Shown here: piece after piece, positions 40,903 through 49,580 of the stretch
How positions within the stretch are numbered: the first letter of the stretch is position 1
Layout: every line of letters starts with the position of its first letter
Source of the DNA: a virus
Virus record (IMG/VR): IMGVR_UViG_3300044846_003320
Coordinates: 1-55,968 of that record
Direction: 5' to 3' (one strand)
DNA: 55,968 nucleotides
Translations under genes and position numbers: made by a program
Notes under the pieces: generated by a model
Told to the model about the DNA's origin: nothing
The model's input: only the letters and a program-made list of their open reading frames with translations
The model's database searches: none

Positions 40903-42210
40903 TTAATTACTATTAATGTTCTTATTTAATATCCTATTTAAGTCAAATCTTATGACATCAGTTGTTGTGGTACTAGGATCCGCAGGTAATCCATGATATG
41001 GATGAACATGTGAGATAACATATTGTTTAACTAATTCTAAAAATTCCACTAATGTGTCACCATAGACTAATGGGTGTGCACCTTTATTGATTTTCTCTTG
41101 TTCTTCATCAGTTATCAAACCTTTAGGGTCAGTTAAATTAAATGTGTGTTCACCATCATGACTAATTAAGTTTATTTTATTGGCAACAACATTAACTACA
41201 CTACTTTTTTTACCGGTATTTTTTTCTAATCTAACTGTTTTAATTGTCTTTTTTGGTCCTGGTATTGGTGTGTTAGTAAAAACAGATATGTTACCACTTA
41301 CATTAGGTAAGGTATTTAGATAATCTTTTACGGTAGATTTAATTTTCCACTGTGTACCTTTATTTGCGTCAACGTATGTTTTTACCGCAGTCAAGGCTAA
41401 ATCTCTAGATTGTGAACCCACAAAAGAACTCACATTCTCAAATGAACTTTTAAGTGTGTTTAATTTAATATCATAAACCTTAACAAATACTTCGGTCCTA
41501 TCAATATCACTTTCTCTATATCTACTCTCCTCTAAATCGCCAGATAAGATAACACCACTATTAGTTATGCTATTTATTTCGACAGTCACAAGAGTATCAG
41601 GTATTGGTATGATACTAGTTTGTATCACTCTATCTTCAACGACTCTTTTCAATTTTTCGTTACCGTATTTCAGTTGGATGTAACCTAAATTTTTATTATT
41701 AAATTTTCTAGGATCACTTTCTAAAGTCTTACCGACTCTCAACCACATTTCTCTATCTTTTTGTATGATATCCGTATTATATCTACCTTGTAATACAATA
41801 TCTTCATCATTACCATATGCACCAGGCTCTACTTTGGGGTCATTTAATTTCACATAACCGTTAGGTAATATAGATAAGGCAGAATTATATTGTTCCTCAT
41901 TTAAATTTGTTGGTTGAGTAATCAACGGTCCGATCCAAAATCTAGTATTTTTAAATGATGAGGTTGGGGAGGAATTATTATATTCATATTGAAACACAAA
42001 TACACATTCACCTACTTTTGGTAGAGTTACTAAATATTTTGGTAGTAGTGGTACACAATCTATAAGTTCTAAATCACCTTCAGTGTCAATACCAGTAATT
42101 TTCACTTTAATTCTACCTGATTTAGTATTATCTACAATTGATCTAACCTCACCGACTTTGATTATTGGTATGGTGTTAATATTGGTACTGTCACTATAAT
42201 AATTACCCAT
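40903..42210 (-). CDS. Baseplate hub/spike protein (gp5-like, OB-fold)
   Basis: 435 residues. The N-terminal ~110 residues fit the gp5/gpV OB-fold: IKVGEVRSIVDNTKSGRIKVKITGID, VPLLPKYLVTLPKVGECVFVFQYEY, RFWIGPLITQP. Unlike T4 gp5 no lysozyme domain is embedded; the tagged GH24 enzyme elsewhere could be functionally related. The C-terminal part has SHDGEHTFNL and VISHVHPYHGLP, reminiscent of hub/needle termini that bind metal through His. The start codon overlaps the stop of the upstream 60-residue gene (TAATG). Confidence 0.75.
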   Translation of the reverse strand: MGNYYSDSTNINTIPIIKVGEVRSIVDNTKSGRIKVKITGIDTEGDLELIDCVPLLPKYLVTLPKVGECVFVFQYEYNNSSPTSSFKNTRFWIGPLITQPTNLNEEQYNSALSILPNGYVKLNDPKVEPGAYGNDEDIVLQGRYNTDIIQKDREMWLRVGKTLESDPRKFNNKNLGYIQLKYGNEKLKRVVEDRVIQTSIIPIPDTLVTVEINSITNSGVILSGDLEESRYRESDIDRTEVFVKVYDIKLNTLKSSFENVSSFVGSQSRDLALTAVKTYVDANKGTQWKIKSTVKDYLNTLPNVSGNISVFTNTPIPGPKKTIKTVRLEKNTGKKSSVVNVVANKINLISHDGEHTFNLTDPKGLITDEEQEKINKGAHPLVYGDTLVEFLELVKQYVISHVHPYHGLPADPSTTTTDVIRFDLNRILNKNINSN

Positions 42211-42392
42211 TATTCTTCTCCTTTATATCTTTTAGTTAAAATAGTATTACCTAATAAATATTCCTTTTCAGTTAATTCTAATTTTTCAGATAATGATATT
42301 ATTTTTTCTTTTATACTTTTTTGTTGGTGTGCGAGTTCCTCTAGTTGCATTTTTATGGACGCGTTACTCATATTTTTCCAATCTATTTTCAT
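42210..42392 (-). CDS. Small coiled-coil protein, 60 aa
   Basis: 60 residues, almost one helix (MQLEELAHQQKSIKEKIISLSEKLELTEKEYLL). Sandwiched between hub-type genes with one- and three-base junctions, so it is a genuine member of the tail operon. Possibly a small baseplate or assembly factor. Confidence 0.65.
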   Translation of the reverse strand: MKIDWKNMSNASIKMQLEELAHQQKSIKEKIISLSEKLELTEKEYLLGNTILTKRYKGEE

Positions 42393-42395
42393 ATA

Positions 42396-42800
42396 CTATC
42401 TTATAATACCTTCACCCTTACTTATACCTATAGTTGTCCCAACAACTACTATTGGCCCACCCGCATTACCACCAGTTGCTTGTATAGGTGTACCTGGAGG
42501 TATCGCCACTTCAATCTTCGCCTTAGTTAAAAGTGCGTTTAAAATTTCTTCGACTCTTATTACTTCCATTTTCAATTCAATATTTTCTGAACCACTAGGT
42601 AATGGACCAATACCTACCCCTATCTCCTTTTTTCTCTCTATTATTTTAGACGCAATATCTATCGCACTTAAACCTTCTCTAAATTTAGCCCCAATCAAAA
42701 TCTCTTGTTTACTTATAGGTTGTAAAGGTGTAGATGGTTTAAATAAATTTTTAAACAAATTCCTAATAGTGCTAATTGTAGTATTAAAATTGGTTGCCAT
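42396..42800 (-). CDS. Tail-operon hypothetical protein, 134 aa
   Basis: 134 residues. The N-terminal half is helical (ISTIRNLFKNLF, GLSAIDIASKIIERKKEIG). The C-terminus is glycine- and proline-rich and hydrophobic (IEVAIPPGTPIQATGGNAGGPIVVVGTTIG), low in charge. No family recognised. Located in the baseplate operon between the 557-residue protein and the hub protein. Confidence 0.65.
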   Translation of the reverse strand: MATNFNTTISTIRNLFKNLFKPSTPLQPISKQEILIGAKFREGLSAIDIASKIIERKKEIGVGIGPLPSGSENIELKMEVIRVEEILNALLTKAKIEVAIPPGTPIQATGGNAGGPIVVVGTTIGISKGEGIIR

Positions 42801-42811
42801 AATATTTTATT

Positions 42812-44485
42812 TTAAAAATCACAAAATCTATTTTTTCTATTAAATTGTGAATTAACATTATTTAATGAATCTAAATTCACTTTATCTGTAAACCCTCTAG
42901 CGGTATCTACAACACCCTCTACCTTACCAAATAAATTATTTACATTTTCAATCTGTTCATTTACAAACCCAGGTAATAAACTTAGTCTAGATTTTAATAG
43001 GTTAATGTTTTTTTCTTTTATTTTTTTAGTTAATACACACAATATTAATTGTTTTAATCTATTTATCACTAAAGGTAATAAATAATCGTAAATTAACCTT
43101 CGTATAATTTCACCTATAACATCTCTAATTATACACTCATATTCTTTAAGTATTTTTTTAACAGATATTTCAGTGACAGGTTTACTATTAACTAAATAAT
43201 AGAATAAATTTAACATTAGTAAATTCTTAGGTGATAATACTAATTTAGTTAACACAATTTGTAGTGAGGTAATAAAATTAGATAAGAACTCACCAGATGC
43301 CCCATCTTTATCTAAGTTTTTCACATTTTCAGTTGATTCTTTAATTAAATCATCAATCGATTTAGTATATGTGTTAATTTTTTCTTGTAAATTAGAAGAA
43401 TTTTTTAAACTATCATTAATATTTTTTAATGTGTCAAATGATATAGTACTAATTTCTTTACCACAACATTTTTTAAATTTTTTCACACCCGATTTCTTCT
43501 CTTTAACTTTTTCTTTGATATTACTTAATTGTTTACTATCAAAAGTATAAAAACTCTCATCGAATTCAATTTCAACATTATCAATGCCTGCATCTATATA
43601 GTCGTCAATTGAATTCTCCAATTCTACTACCTTATTTAAACACGCCTCAGGTAATTTTATTTTATTTGTTAAAGTACCATATAAGAGATCAATTACATTA
43701 GGTATAGTTTTATCTACATCGAACAAAGGTTGTTGACTATTAAAATAATCTACTAATAGTGTAATTAATGTTTTATTTTGATAATTACTATTCAAAACTC
43801 TAATATTAAATACCCTTGGTCTAGGTTCTATATTTTGATATTCCACAGTACCATCATTTTGGGTGTATGCGATGGGACTGTTTTCATAATAACGAACCTC
43901 TAAAATCTCTTTCCCATTTGTAGGGTTAGCCCATATTAAAGGATTCCCATTTTCCTGTATAACTTCCCATAAAAATGCGTTGACATCATTAGACGAATCA
44001 CCATCATAAAATAACTTCCCTATTTCGGTGTTTGGGTTTGCGGCGAATAAACAAGTTAAGTCTAATTTATTAATTTCAATATTTATCCCAACACCCTCTA
44101 CTCCGCTAGATGGTTGTACTTGATATAACCATTCAGGTATTTTGGGTTCTATTTTACAAGCGTAACAACTTTTTATCGATTCAATAAAATTAACTGATAA
44201 ATCTTCAGAGAGAGGTTGTAATTGTTCTACTAACCAGTTTATTAACTGCATCCTCATTTCATCAAAGTTTATTCCTGACACTAAAGCTAGCACATCTGCA
44301 AGTAAATCAATTACTTTTTGACTTGGATTTAAATTAGGGACTTCAGGTATTAAATTAGGAATACTTAAATCAGGTAGATTATTACAAATAGTTTTATTTA
44401 AATTTATCAACTCAAATATCTCCCTTTTTGCATCCGTAAAAACGTCTTTAGGTTTACATACAACATTTCTAAATTTATTGCTCAT
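42812..44485 (-). CDS. Large tail/baseplate-type protein, 557 aa
   Basis: 557 residues. Helical N-terminus with repeated Pro/Asn/Leu text (NNLPDLSIPNLIPEVPNLNPSQKVIDLLADVLALV), a beta-rich centre, and a helical C-terminal third with hydrophobic stretches (ITSLQIVLTKLVLSPKNLLMLNLFYYLV; YDYLLPLVINRLKQLILCVL). Cysteine pairs (YACKI, KKCCGKE) are notable. No T4 homologue recognised, but size and operon position suggest a structural baseplate or tape-measure-associated component. Confidence 0.65.
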   Translation of the reverse strand: MSNKFRNVVCKPKDVFTDAKREIFELINLNKTICNNLPDLSIPNLIPEVPNLNPSQKVIDLLADVLALVSGINFDEMRMQLINWLVEQLQPLSEDLSVNFIESIKSCYACKIEPKIPEWLYQVQPSSGVEGVGINIEINKLDLTCLFAANPNTEIGKLFYDGDSSNDVNAFLWEVIQENGNPLIWANPTNGKEILEVRYYENSPIAYTQNDGTVEYQNIEPRPRVFNIRVLNSNYQNKTLITLLVDYFNSQQPLFDVDKTIPNVIDLLYGTLTNKIKLPEACLNKVVELENSIDDYIDAGIDNVEIEFDESFYTFDSKQLSNIKEKVKEKKSGVKKFKKCCGKEISTISFDTLKNINDSLKNSSNLQEKINTYTKSIDDLIKESTENVKNLDKDGASGEFLSNFITSLQIVLTKLVLSPKNLLMLNLFYYLVNSKPVTEISVKKILKEYECIIRDVIGEIIRRLIYDYLLPLVINRLKQLILCVLTKKIKEKNINLLKSRLSLLPGFVNEQIENVNNLFGKVEGVVDTARGFTDKVNLDSLNNVNSQFNRKNRFCDF

Positions 44486-44491
44486 AACTTT

Positions 44492-44872
44492 CTAATCTAT
44501 GTCGTACTCAGTATTCTTATTGTTCGATTTTTCTTTAAATAATTCTCTAAGTATGTTTTTATCTTCTTCTGTTATACTACTATCAATATTATTTTGACCA
44601 TCATCTGATTTAGTACCAATTATTTGAGTCTGTAGTTTAGCTAACGCGATTTTTTTATCGACAGTACTTTCTAAAATTTTGATGGTTTCATTATTAACTT
44701 TACCTATTTGGTATTCGTCATTAGTATCTTCTATCTCCGCTCTTTGTTTTCTTTCGTTAAGCTCTCTTCTAGCATTATTCATAATGGTATTACAATCATT
44801 ATAAATTTCTTGCATTAATTCCTGAAGACTATTCTTATCTAAATTTATTTTAGTTTTTTTAGGTCTAGCCAT
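44492..44872 (-). CDS. Hypothetical charged protein, 126 aa
   Basis: 126 residues, highly charged and helical (LQELMQEIYNDCNTIMNNARRELNERKQRAEI, DKNILRELFKEKS). Basic start (MARPKKTK) and acidic end. It begins the baseplate operon, with a late element 15 bases upstream of its ATG. The size and helical character are compatible with a small structural or assembly protein; not recognised. Confidence 0.65.
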   Translation of the reverse strand: MARPKKTKINLDKNSLQELMQEIYNDCNTIMNNARRELNERKQRAEIEDTNDEYQIGKVNNETIKILESTVDKKIALAKLQTQIIGTKSDDGQNNIDSSITEEDKNILRELFKEKSNNKNTEYDID

Positions 44873-44887
44873 AAATTGTGTTTTATT

Positions 44888-44895
44888 ATAAATAT
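44888..44895 (-). promoter_or_regulatory. Putative late promoter element ATATTTAT
   Basis: The minus strand reads ATATTTAT at 44895-44888, 15 bases before the ATG at 44872. It would drive the 44872-to-40903 tail operon. Confidence 0.5.
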
Positions 44896-44910
44896 CTTTT
44901 GTTTATTTTT

Positions 44911-45645
44911 TTATAATAAATCGTTTTCTATTTTATCATTTTTGAAAAGTGAGTACATTTTTTTATATCTTCTCATACCAACCCTAATATCTTTAGTAGT
45001 TAAATCAGTAATTTCTCTGATGTATGATAAGATAAGATTTTTATTATATTTATTACCACTTTCAATTTGTTCAAATATGGTTTCCCAATCATCTAAAATT
45101 TTACATAGGGCATCTCCAACCTTAATTTCTGTTTCAGATAACTTACTATAAAGTAATTCAGATTTAATATTAGCCGATACCTCTTTAATAAAACTATCTA
45201 ATTGCATTTTTTGATCGTCTATGCAATATATCTGATTATTCATAGTTTCTATTGTCTTATGAACATCTTCATAAGAAACATCATATCTAATCTTTTTATC
45301 ATCTTTGATCAATTGACCTAAAAGATAATGTTTACAAATTGTACCAAAATAAGAATACGCCTTTTTATTCTTATCCGGTTTAAAGTTGTGCATTTTAGTT
45401 ATTAGAAATGATAGAGTATCCGAATGGACATCTTCATATTCGTATTCTTTTCTGTACAACTTATACCTCCTTATGATGGACTCAACCATCTTATTTATCG
45501 GGTTTTTTAGAAATTCATTATAAATTTTATTTCTTTCACTATATGACTCACTTGTTAAAAACTTAACTACTGCTTCCTCTTGGTCTGGACCAAAATATAA
45601 ATTTGATGTTCTCTTTCTACCCCTTTTTTTGGGTTCTTCAGACAT
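44911..45645 (-). CDS. Late sigma factor (gp55-like, sigma70 region 2)
   Basis: 244 residues. The middle fits sigma70 region 2 as found in T4 gp55: KMVESIIRRYKLYRKEYEYEDVHSDTLSFLITKMHNFKP, then KAYSYFGTICKHYLLGQLI (the core-binding/-10-recognition helices). Regions 3 and 4 are not evident, as in gp55. T4 gp55 directs host polymerase to TATAAATA late promoters; this protein is the natural candidate to read the ATATTTAT elements here. The N-terminus is basic (KKRGRKRTS). Its own upstream sequence lacks the element, so it may be expressed earlier. Confidence 0.82.
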   Translation of the reverse strand: MSEEPKKRGRKRTSNLYFGPDQEEAVVKFLTSESYSERNKIYNEFLKNPINKMVESIIRRYKLYRKEYEYEDVHSDTLSFLITKMHNFKPDKNKKAYSYFGTICKHYLLGQLIKDDKKIRYDVSYEDVHKTIETMNNQIYCIDDQKMQLDSFIKEVSANIKSELLYSKLSETEIKVGDALCKILDDWETIFEQIESGNKYNKNLILSYIREITDLTTKDIRVGMRRYKKMYSLFKNDKIENDLL

Positions 45646-45655
45646 TACATTTTAT

Positions 45656-46438
45656 TTATACTTCATATGTTATTTCTCTATCATTAGTGAAAAAATATTC
45701 TTTCTTTGCTTTGTTCACCCAAAACTTACTTTCTAATACATCGATTGTTGACTTATATTCTACGAATAAAGAACCCTCTCTATTGTTAGTATGTTTGTAA
45801 CCTAATTTAGGTATAACCATAATAGGAATGGATAGATAAGACATTCTTAGTAAGAATTCATAAGTAAATGTAAGTTTCATATGTGATTTTAAACCACCAT
45901 TATCTAAGAAACTATCTCTTTTTACTATCATTCCATCAAAGTTAAAGTTTTGGGCTCTGAGTAATGTATTATTATCTATTCTACCAATTTCTTCTGAGAA
46001 ATCTTTAGCCCATACACTTTCATTAGTAAATGAAATAAATTTACCATTTTCATCAGTTTCATAGACAATAGGTAAAAATACACCCACTTCTGGATATGCG
46101 TTAATATATTCTACACCATTTTTAATCCATATTGGTGATACCTCATCATCATACTCTACAAAAGTGAAATAATCACCCGTACTTTTTTCTACACCATAAT
46201 TAATCTGTGTTTGAAAATCATATTTTCCGGTTTCATTCTCAATGACTTTAGTAACGTCTTTGATATCACCGAAATCGTAATTATTTAAATAGTTTTTTAC
46301 ACTCTCATCATTAGATGTTACAAAAATAACCTCATAAGGTTTAATCTTTTGTGATTTTATACTCTCAATACAACCGACTAAATAATTTTCTTCTAGTTTG
46401 TGTACTGGTACTACTATTGTAATATTTGACATATTCAT
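45656..46438 (-). CDS. Glycosyltransferase family 2
   Basis: 260 residues of a GT-A fold: ITIVVPVHKLEENYLVGCIESIKSQKIKPYEVIFVTSND, then GDYFTFVEYDDEVSP, the DxD-like nucleotide-sugar and metal site. The acceptor region is a helical C-terminus. It is likely to transfer a sugar to a phage or host surface acceptor. It lies 10 bases upstream of the sigma factor in the same orientation and next to a second glycosyltransferase. Confidence 0.85.
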   Translation of the reverse strand: MNMSNITIVVPVHKLEENYLVGCIESIKSQKIKPYEVIFVTSNDESVKNYLNNYDFGDIKDVTKVIENETGKYDFQTQINYGVEKSTGDYFTFVEYDDEVSPIWIKNGVEYINAYPEVGVFLPIVYETDENGKFISFTNESVWAKDFSEEIGRIDNNTLLRAQNFNFDGMIVKRDSFLDNGGLKSHMKLTFTYEFLLRMSYLSIPIMVIPKLGYKHTNNREGSLFVEYKSTIDVLESKFWVNKAKKEYFFTNDREITYEV

Positions 46439-46455
46439 TTTTTTATTTTTAATTG

Positions 46456-46593
46456 TTATCTACCTTGACCTCTATAACTTTTCTTATAAAGTTCACTATT
46501 TTTAGTCTTGCTAGTTTTTGTTTTAGCGTGTACACCTTTTCTCTTTACACGAGTATTAGATACATTCTTAATTGTGGTAGCACCTTTAGCCAT
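46456..46593 (-). CDS. Small basic conserved phage protein, 45 aa
   Basis: 45 residues from the ATG at 46593 (MAKGATTIKNVSNTRVKRKG... ending KSYRGQGR). The RKGVHAKTKTSKTKNS...YRGQGR pattern is one I recall in many T4-like phage genomes as a tiny uncharacterised basic protein. Its start overlaps the 3' end of the upstream glycosyltransferase gene by 8 bases. Strong basicity suggests nucleic-acid binding. Confidence 0.7.
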   Translation of the reverse strand: MAKGATTIKNVSNTRVKRKGVHAKTKTSKTKNSELYKKSYRGQGR

Positions 46594-47725
46594 TGGTTTC
46601 GTTATTTCCTATAGTTATTAGTTCTTTTTCTTGAAGTTGGTTGTAAGTTGATTCTAACTCAACAACTCTTCTTTTAAAGATACCATCATACACTTCAGAC
46701 AAAATTTCATTAGATTCTTCTTCCACATATTTGTTTTCCCATTCACTCATACCTTCCATAATGTTTTGAGGTAGTGCATCTTCTAAGTAAAGTCCCACCA
46801 TAGTTGCAATAATATCAGGAATCGCATTCATATTAGGAGTCCATATACCGTTGTCATTTAGGTTTAGGTTACCATTTTGATCGATAGATCCCATCCATTC
46901 AGGAATCATTCTAGGAATTTTACCAATGACAGGTGTATTAGATTTCATACACTCTAACGGGAATGTCCCAAAACTTGATAATTCATCTACCCAAACACCT
47001 AAGAAAGATTGACTTAATTCTTTTGCGAAAGTTTCCCTAGGTAATCCCGCCATATCTCTGAATGACACAAATCTATAGTGAGGGTATTTCTGATAAAATA
47101 CTTTTACAATTTTCAATAATTCTCTTTTATCTCTCGCAACCATCGCAACTGTAGGTATTTTAGGTTTATCACTATTTTTAAAATAAGATGGAATACTCAC
47201 AGGTACTTCATCAGTTCTAATACCCCTAAATACTGAATTTGCATAATCAGAAAGATTCTTATTAGTAGTAATCACATCTCTTATCCCAAATTGTTCCCAA
47301 CCTTCACCTATTTCTAACATCTCAAAGATATATTCGTATGATTGTAGGAAAACAATTCTTTTACAAGGGAAGTTTGCGGTTTGTTTAATAATACTTGCAA
47401 ACGCTTCAGGAATAATAACAAAATCTGAAGGACCAACTTGTAATTGTTGTGATTCTATAGAGACATGTGGTAAATTTGCATATTCTTCACCTAACCACTC
47501 TGCGATACCCATACCTTCTTCATCCTCACTGAGTTTATAATCATTTTTGTCGTGAAGAATTTGAGCGTTATAACCCAGTTCTCTAAGTTGTTTTACGTGT
47601 TCGTAAATTGTTGCAACACCTGCGGTTGGATTACCTTTGGTGTCAATAGTGAAAAAATAGATACCGAAATCTTTATTGTTAATTTTGTCGATACTACTTT
47701 TAATTCTGTCTAATTGTTCACTCAT
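46586..47725 (-). CDS. GT-B type glycosyltransferase
   Basis: 379 residues. N-terminal Rossmann half: FGIYFFTIDTKGNPTAGVATIYEHVKQLRELGYNAQIL. C-terminal half: TVAMVARDKRELLKIVKVFYQKYP and ELSSFGTFPLECMKSNTPVIGKIPRMIPEWMG, the donor-binding region of GT4-like enzymes (E-x7-E type). Expected to transfer a sugar from a nucleotide donor, perhaps the GDP-fucose made by the downstream cluster, though that link is inference. Confidence 0.8.
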   Translation of the reverse strand: MSEQLDRIKSSIDKINNKDFGIYFFTIDTKGNPTAGVATIYEHVKQLRELGYNAQILHDKNDYKLSEDEEGMGIAEWLGEEYANLPHVSIESQQLQVGPSDFVIIPEAFASIIKQTANFPCKRIVFLQSYEYIFEMLEIGEGWEQFGIRDVITTNKNLSDYANSVFRGIRTDEVPVSIPSYFKNSDKPKIPTVAMVARDKRELLKIVKVFYQKYPHYRFVSFRDMAGLPRETFAKELSQSFLGVWVDELSSFGTFPLECMKSNTPVIGKIPRMIPEWMGSIDQNGNLNLNDNGIWTPNMNAIPDIIATMVGLYLEDALPQNIMEGMSEWENKYVEEESNEILSEVYDGIFKRRVVELESTYNQLQEKELITIGNNETNG

Positions 47726-47746
47726 AACATTTATTTGTTTTTATTA

Positions 47747-48079
47747 TTATAATTCTTTAAGTATACCTTTCATCAATAAAGTATTAAAGGCAATCTTAAA
47801 AGGTATTGTTGCATTGTTGAGTGCAACCATACCCATTTTATTATCTACTTCTTCGTTATACATCATAAGTGCACCGATCATATCACGATACATTTCATAT
47901 TTTGTACCATCAATATGTAACTCAACCATGTTCGGTAGAGGTTCTTCCATTCCAGCATCACATTGACTTTCATTAACCGTCAATGGTTGTGATTCTTGTT
48001 CGATTCGAACTATTTCTGACAATCTATCAATGTCAAGGTATAATTCTTTACCTCCGATATCTAACAATAAGTTATCCAT
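47747..48079 (-). CDS. Conserved phage hypothetical protein, 110 aa
   Basis: 110 residues: DIGGKELYLDIDRLSEIVRI, a Glu/Asn-rich middle with TVNES, then MVELHIDGTKYEMYRDMIGALMMYNEEVDNKMG. It looks like a small alpha/beta protein. No function known. Same strand and spacing as flanking glycosyltransferase and HAD-like genes. Confidence 0.65.
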   Translation of the reverse strand: MDNLLLDIGGKELYLDIDRLSEIVRIEQESQPLTVNESQCDAGMEEPLPNMVELHIDGTKYEMYRDMIGALMMYNEEVDNKMGMVALNNATIPFKIAFNTLLMKGILKEL

Positions 48080-48124
48080 ATGATTTTTTTATTAAATTTA
48101 TGTAAAATTCTAAATTAGTAAATA

Positions 48125-48742
48125 TTAAATGTCCTCAAACTCGATAGTTTCTGTTCCTAATATTTTTTCTAATATTTTTTTATCATCTAAAATTTCTTTT
48201 AGATCTAAAATTGTGTAATCTGCGTCGCAATCCTTATTATAGTGATTTATAACTTTAATCGATACTTTTTCTTTTGGTTTAGTTTCTAATGTTGTTGGAT
48301 TTGCAGTGATAAGAACATCCACATGTTCCCATTTTTTATGATAATCTTTAACAAAAACAATATTATTTACCTTCGCTGAAAGTTTAGATAAAAAGAATAA
48401 TGTTGCGGGTTTACTATTATTTAATTCTTTACTGATCACAATGGGTGTATGTCCCATATCTTCTATTAGATTATGTAGTTGGTTTAGGTGTTCTACAGAA
48501 TTAAGTTTTGTCTCACCTGCGTGTCCAAATATTTCTAAAGATGAATCGATATAGAGAAATCTATTAAGTTCTTCAGTACCACCACTAAATTCAAAATGTT
48601 CTAAAAGATTTAAAGTGTTAATGTCTCTCTTAGGTAATTCCTCTCCTTCTTCTAATTCCGCAAGGTAATATTTGTCATATACCGACTCAAACTTACTTAT
48701 AAAATCTCTTACTACACCATCAATTGTTATTCCTATTCTCAT
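48125..48742 (-). CDS. HAD-like protein lacking the nucleophilic Asp
   Basis: 205 residues resembling 5'(3')-deoxyribonucleotidase-type HAD proteins: MRIGITIDGVVRDF at the start (motif I normally DxDGV), then LIEDMGHTPIVISKELNNSKPATLFFLSKL and VFVKDYHKKWEHVDVLITANPTT. The first motif-I Asp, which forms the phosphoaspartate, is Thr here (T-I-D), so hydrolase activity is doubtful. I recall this T-x-D form in related large-phage proteins, suggesting a repurposed fold. Role unknown. Confidence 0.7.
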   Translation of the reverse strand: MRIGITIDGVVRDFISKFESVYDKYYLAELEEGEELPKRDINTLNLLEHFEFSGGTEELNRFLYIDSSLEIFGHAGETKLNSVEHLNQLHNLIEDMGHTPIVISKELNNSKPATLFFLSKLSAKVNNIVFVKDYHKKWEHVDVLITANPTTLETKPKEKVSIKVINHYNKDCDADYTILDLKEILDDKKILEKILGTETIEFEDI

Positions 48743-48788
48743 ATTTTAATTTTTATTAATAGTAGTAATATATAGTAATTAGTAAACT

Positions 48789-49544
48789 TTATTTACTGCT
48801 TTCTAAATCATCGAAGGTTGATTCGATGACCTTGATGATTGGGTTTCTAACTACATCATCAGGATCTCTCAATGTAACAGTACCAAATCCTTCAACACCT
48901 TCAAATTTTTCAATAATGACTTCTAAAGAACTGTCAGTTCTTTTCTTAATATCTTTTTGTTTAACATCACCTAAAATAACCATCTTTGAGTTGTCACCAA
49001 TTCGAGTCATTAAGGTTCTCATATTACTTACGGATATGTTTTGTGCCTCATCAACAATAATAATTGTGTTATCAATACTACGACCCCTAACAAAGGCTAA
49101 TGGTTGGATATTAATAATACTCAACTCCCTTAATTTTCTAGTTAAACTCTCGCCAATGATCTTTTCAAAATTATCAATAAAAGATATCATATAAGGATCT
49201 AATTTTTCTGATAAATCTCCAGGTAAAAAACCTAATTCTTCTCCGGGTAACTGTATTACAGATTTAACCAAAAGTATTTTTTTATATTTTTCTTTTGTTT
49301 TGATTAATTTTAGGGCTTCTGCACACGCAATATATGTTTTTCCACTACCAGCCAATCCTGACGCAATAGTTATCTCATTTTCTTTTATCGATTGTACTAA
49401 TTTTTTTTGGTTTTCTGTTTTACATTTAACATTAACAAACATAGATGATAAAAATTTATCTTCTTCCATGTTTTTACTATATACGAAGGATTCGACTTCT
49501 CTAAGTTCTTCCTCTGTTAGTTTTTTATTTCGTCTTCTACTCAT
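48789..49544 (-). CDS. phoH: PhoH-like ATPase
   Basis: 251 residues. QKKLVQSIKENEITIASGLAGSGKTYIACAEAL gives the Walker A GLAGSGKT; TIIIVDEAQNIS gives Walker B; MTRIGDNSKMVILGDVKQKD is the following conserved strand. Motifs PGEELGFLPGDLSEKLDPY and QPLAFVRGRS are diagnostic of PhoH. PhoH proteins are helicase-like ATPases acting in RNA metabolism; they are widespread in marine phages. Confidence 0.92.
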   Translation of the reverse strand: MSRRRNKKLTEEELREVESFVYSKNMEEDKFLSSMFVNVKCKTENQKKLVQSIKENEITIASGLAGSGKTYIACAEALKLIKTKEKYKKILLVKSVIQLPGEELGFLPGDLSEKLDPYMISFIDNFEKIIGESLTRKLRELSIINIQPLAFVRGRSIDNTIIIVDEAQNISVSNMRTLMTRIGDNSKMVILGDVKQKDIKKRTDSSLEVIIEKFEGVEGFGTVTLRDPDDVVRNPIIKVIESTFDDLESSK

Positions 49545-49580
49545 ATATTTAATTTACCATATTTTTATAAAAATTAAAGT

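Noticed and set aside
42355-42843. Plus-strand 162-codon hydrophobic frame resembling a membrane protein
   Set aside because: Completely antisense to the tail-operon genes at 42396-42800 and 42812-44485, which have better context and tight spacing; the hydrophobicity is a by-product of the antisense frame.
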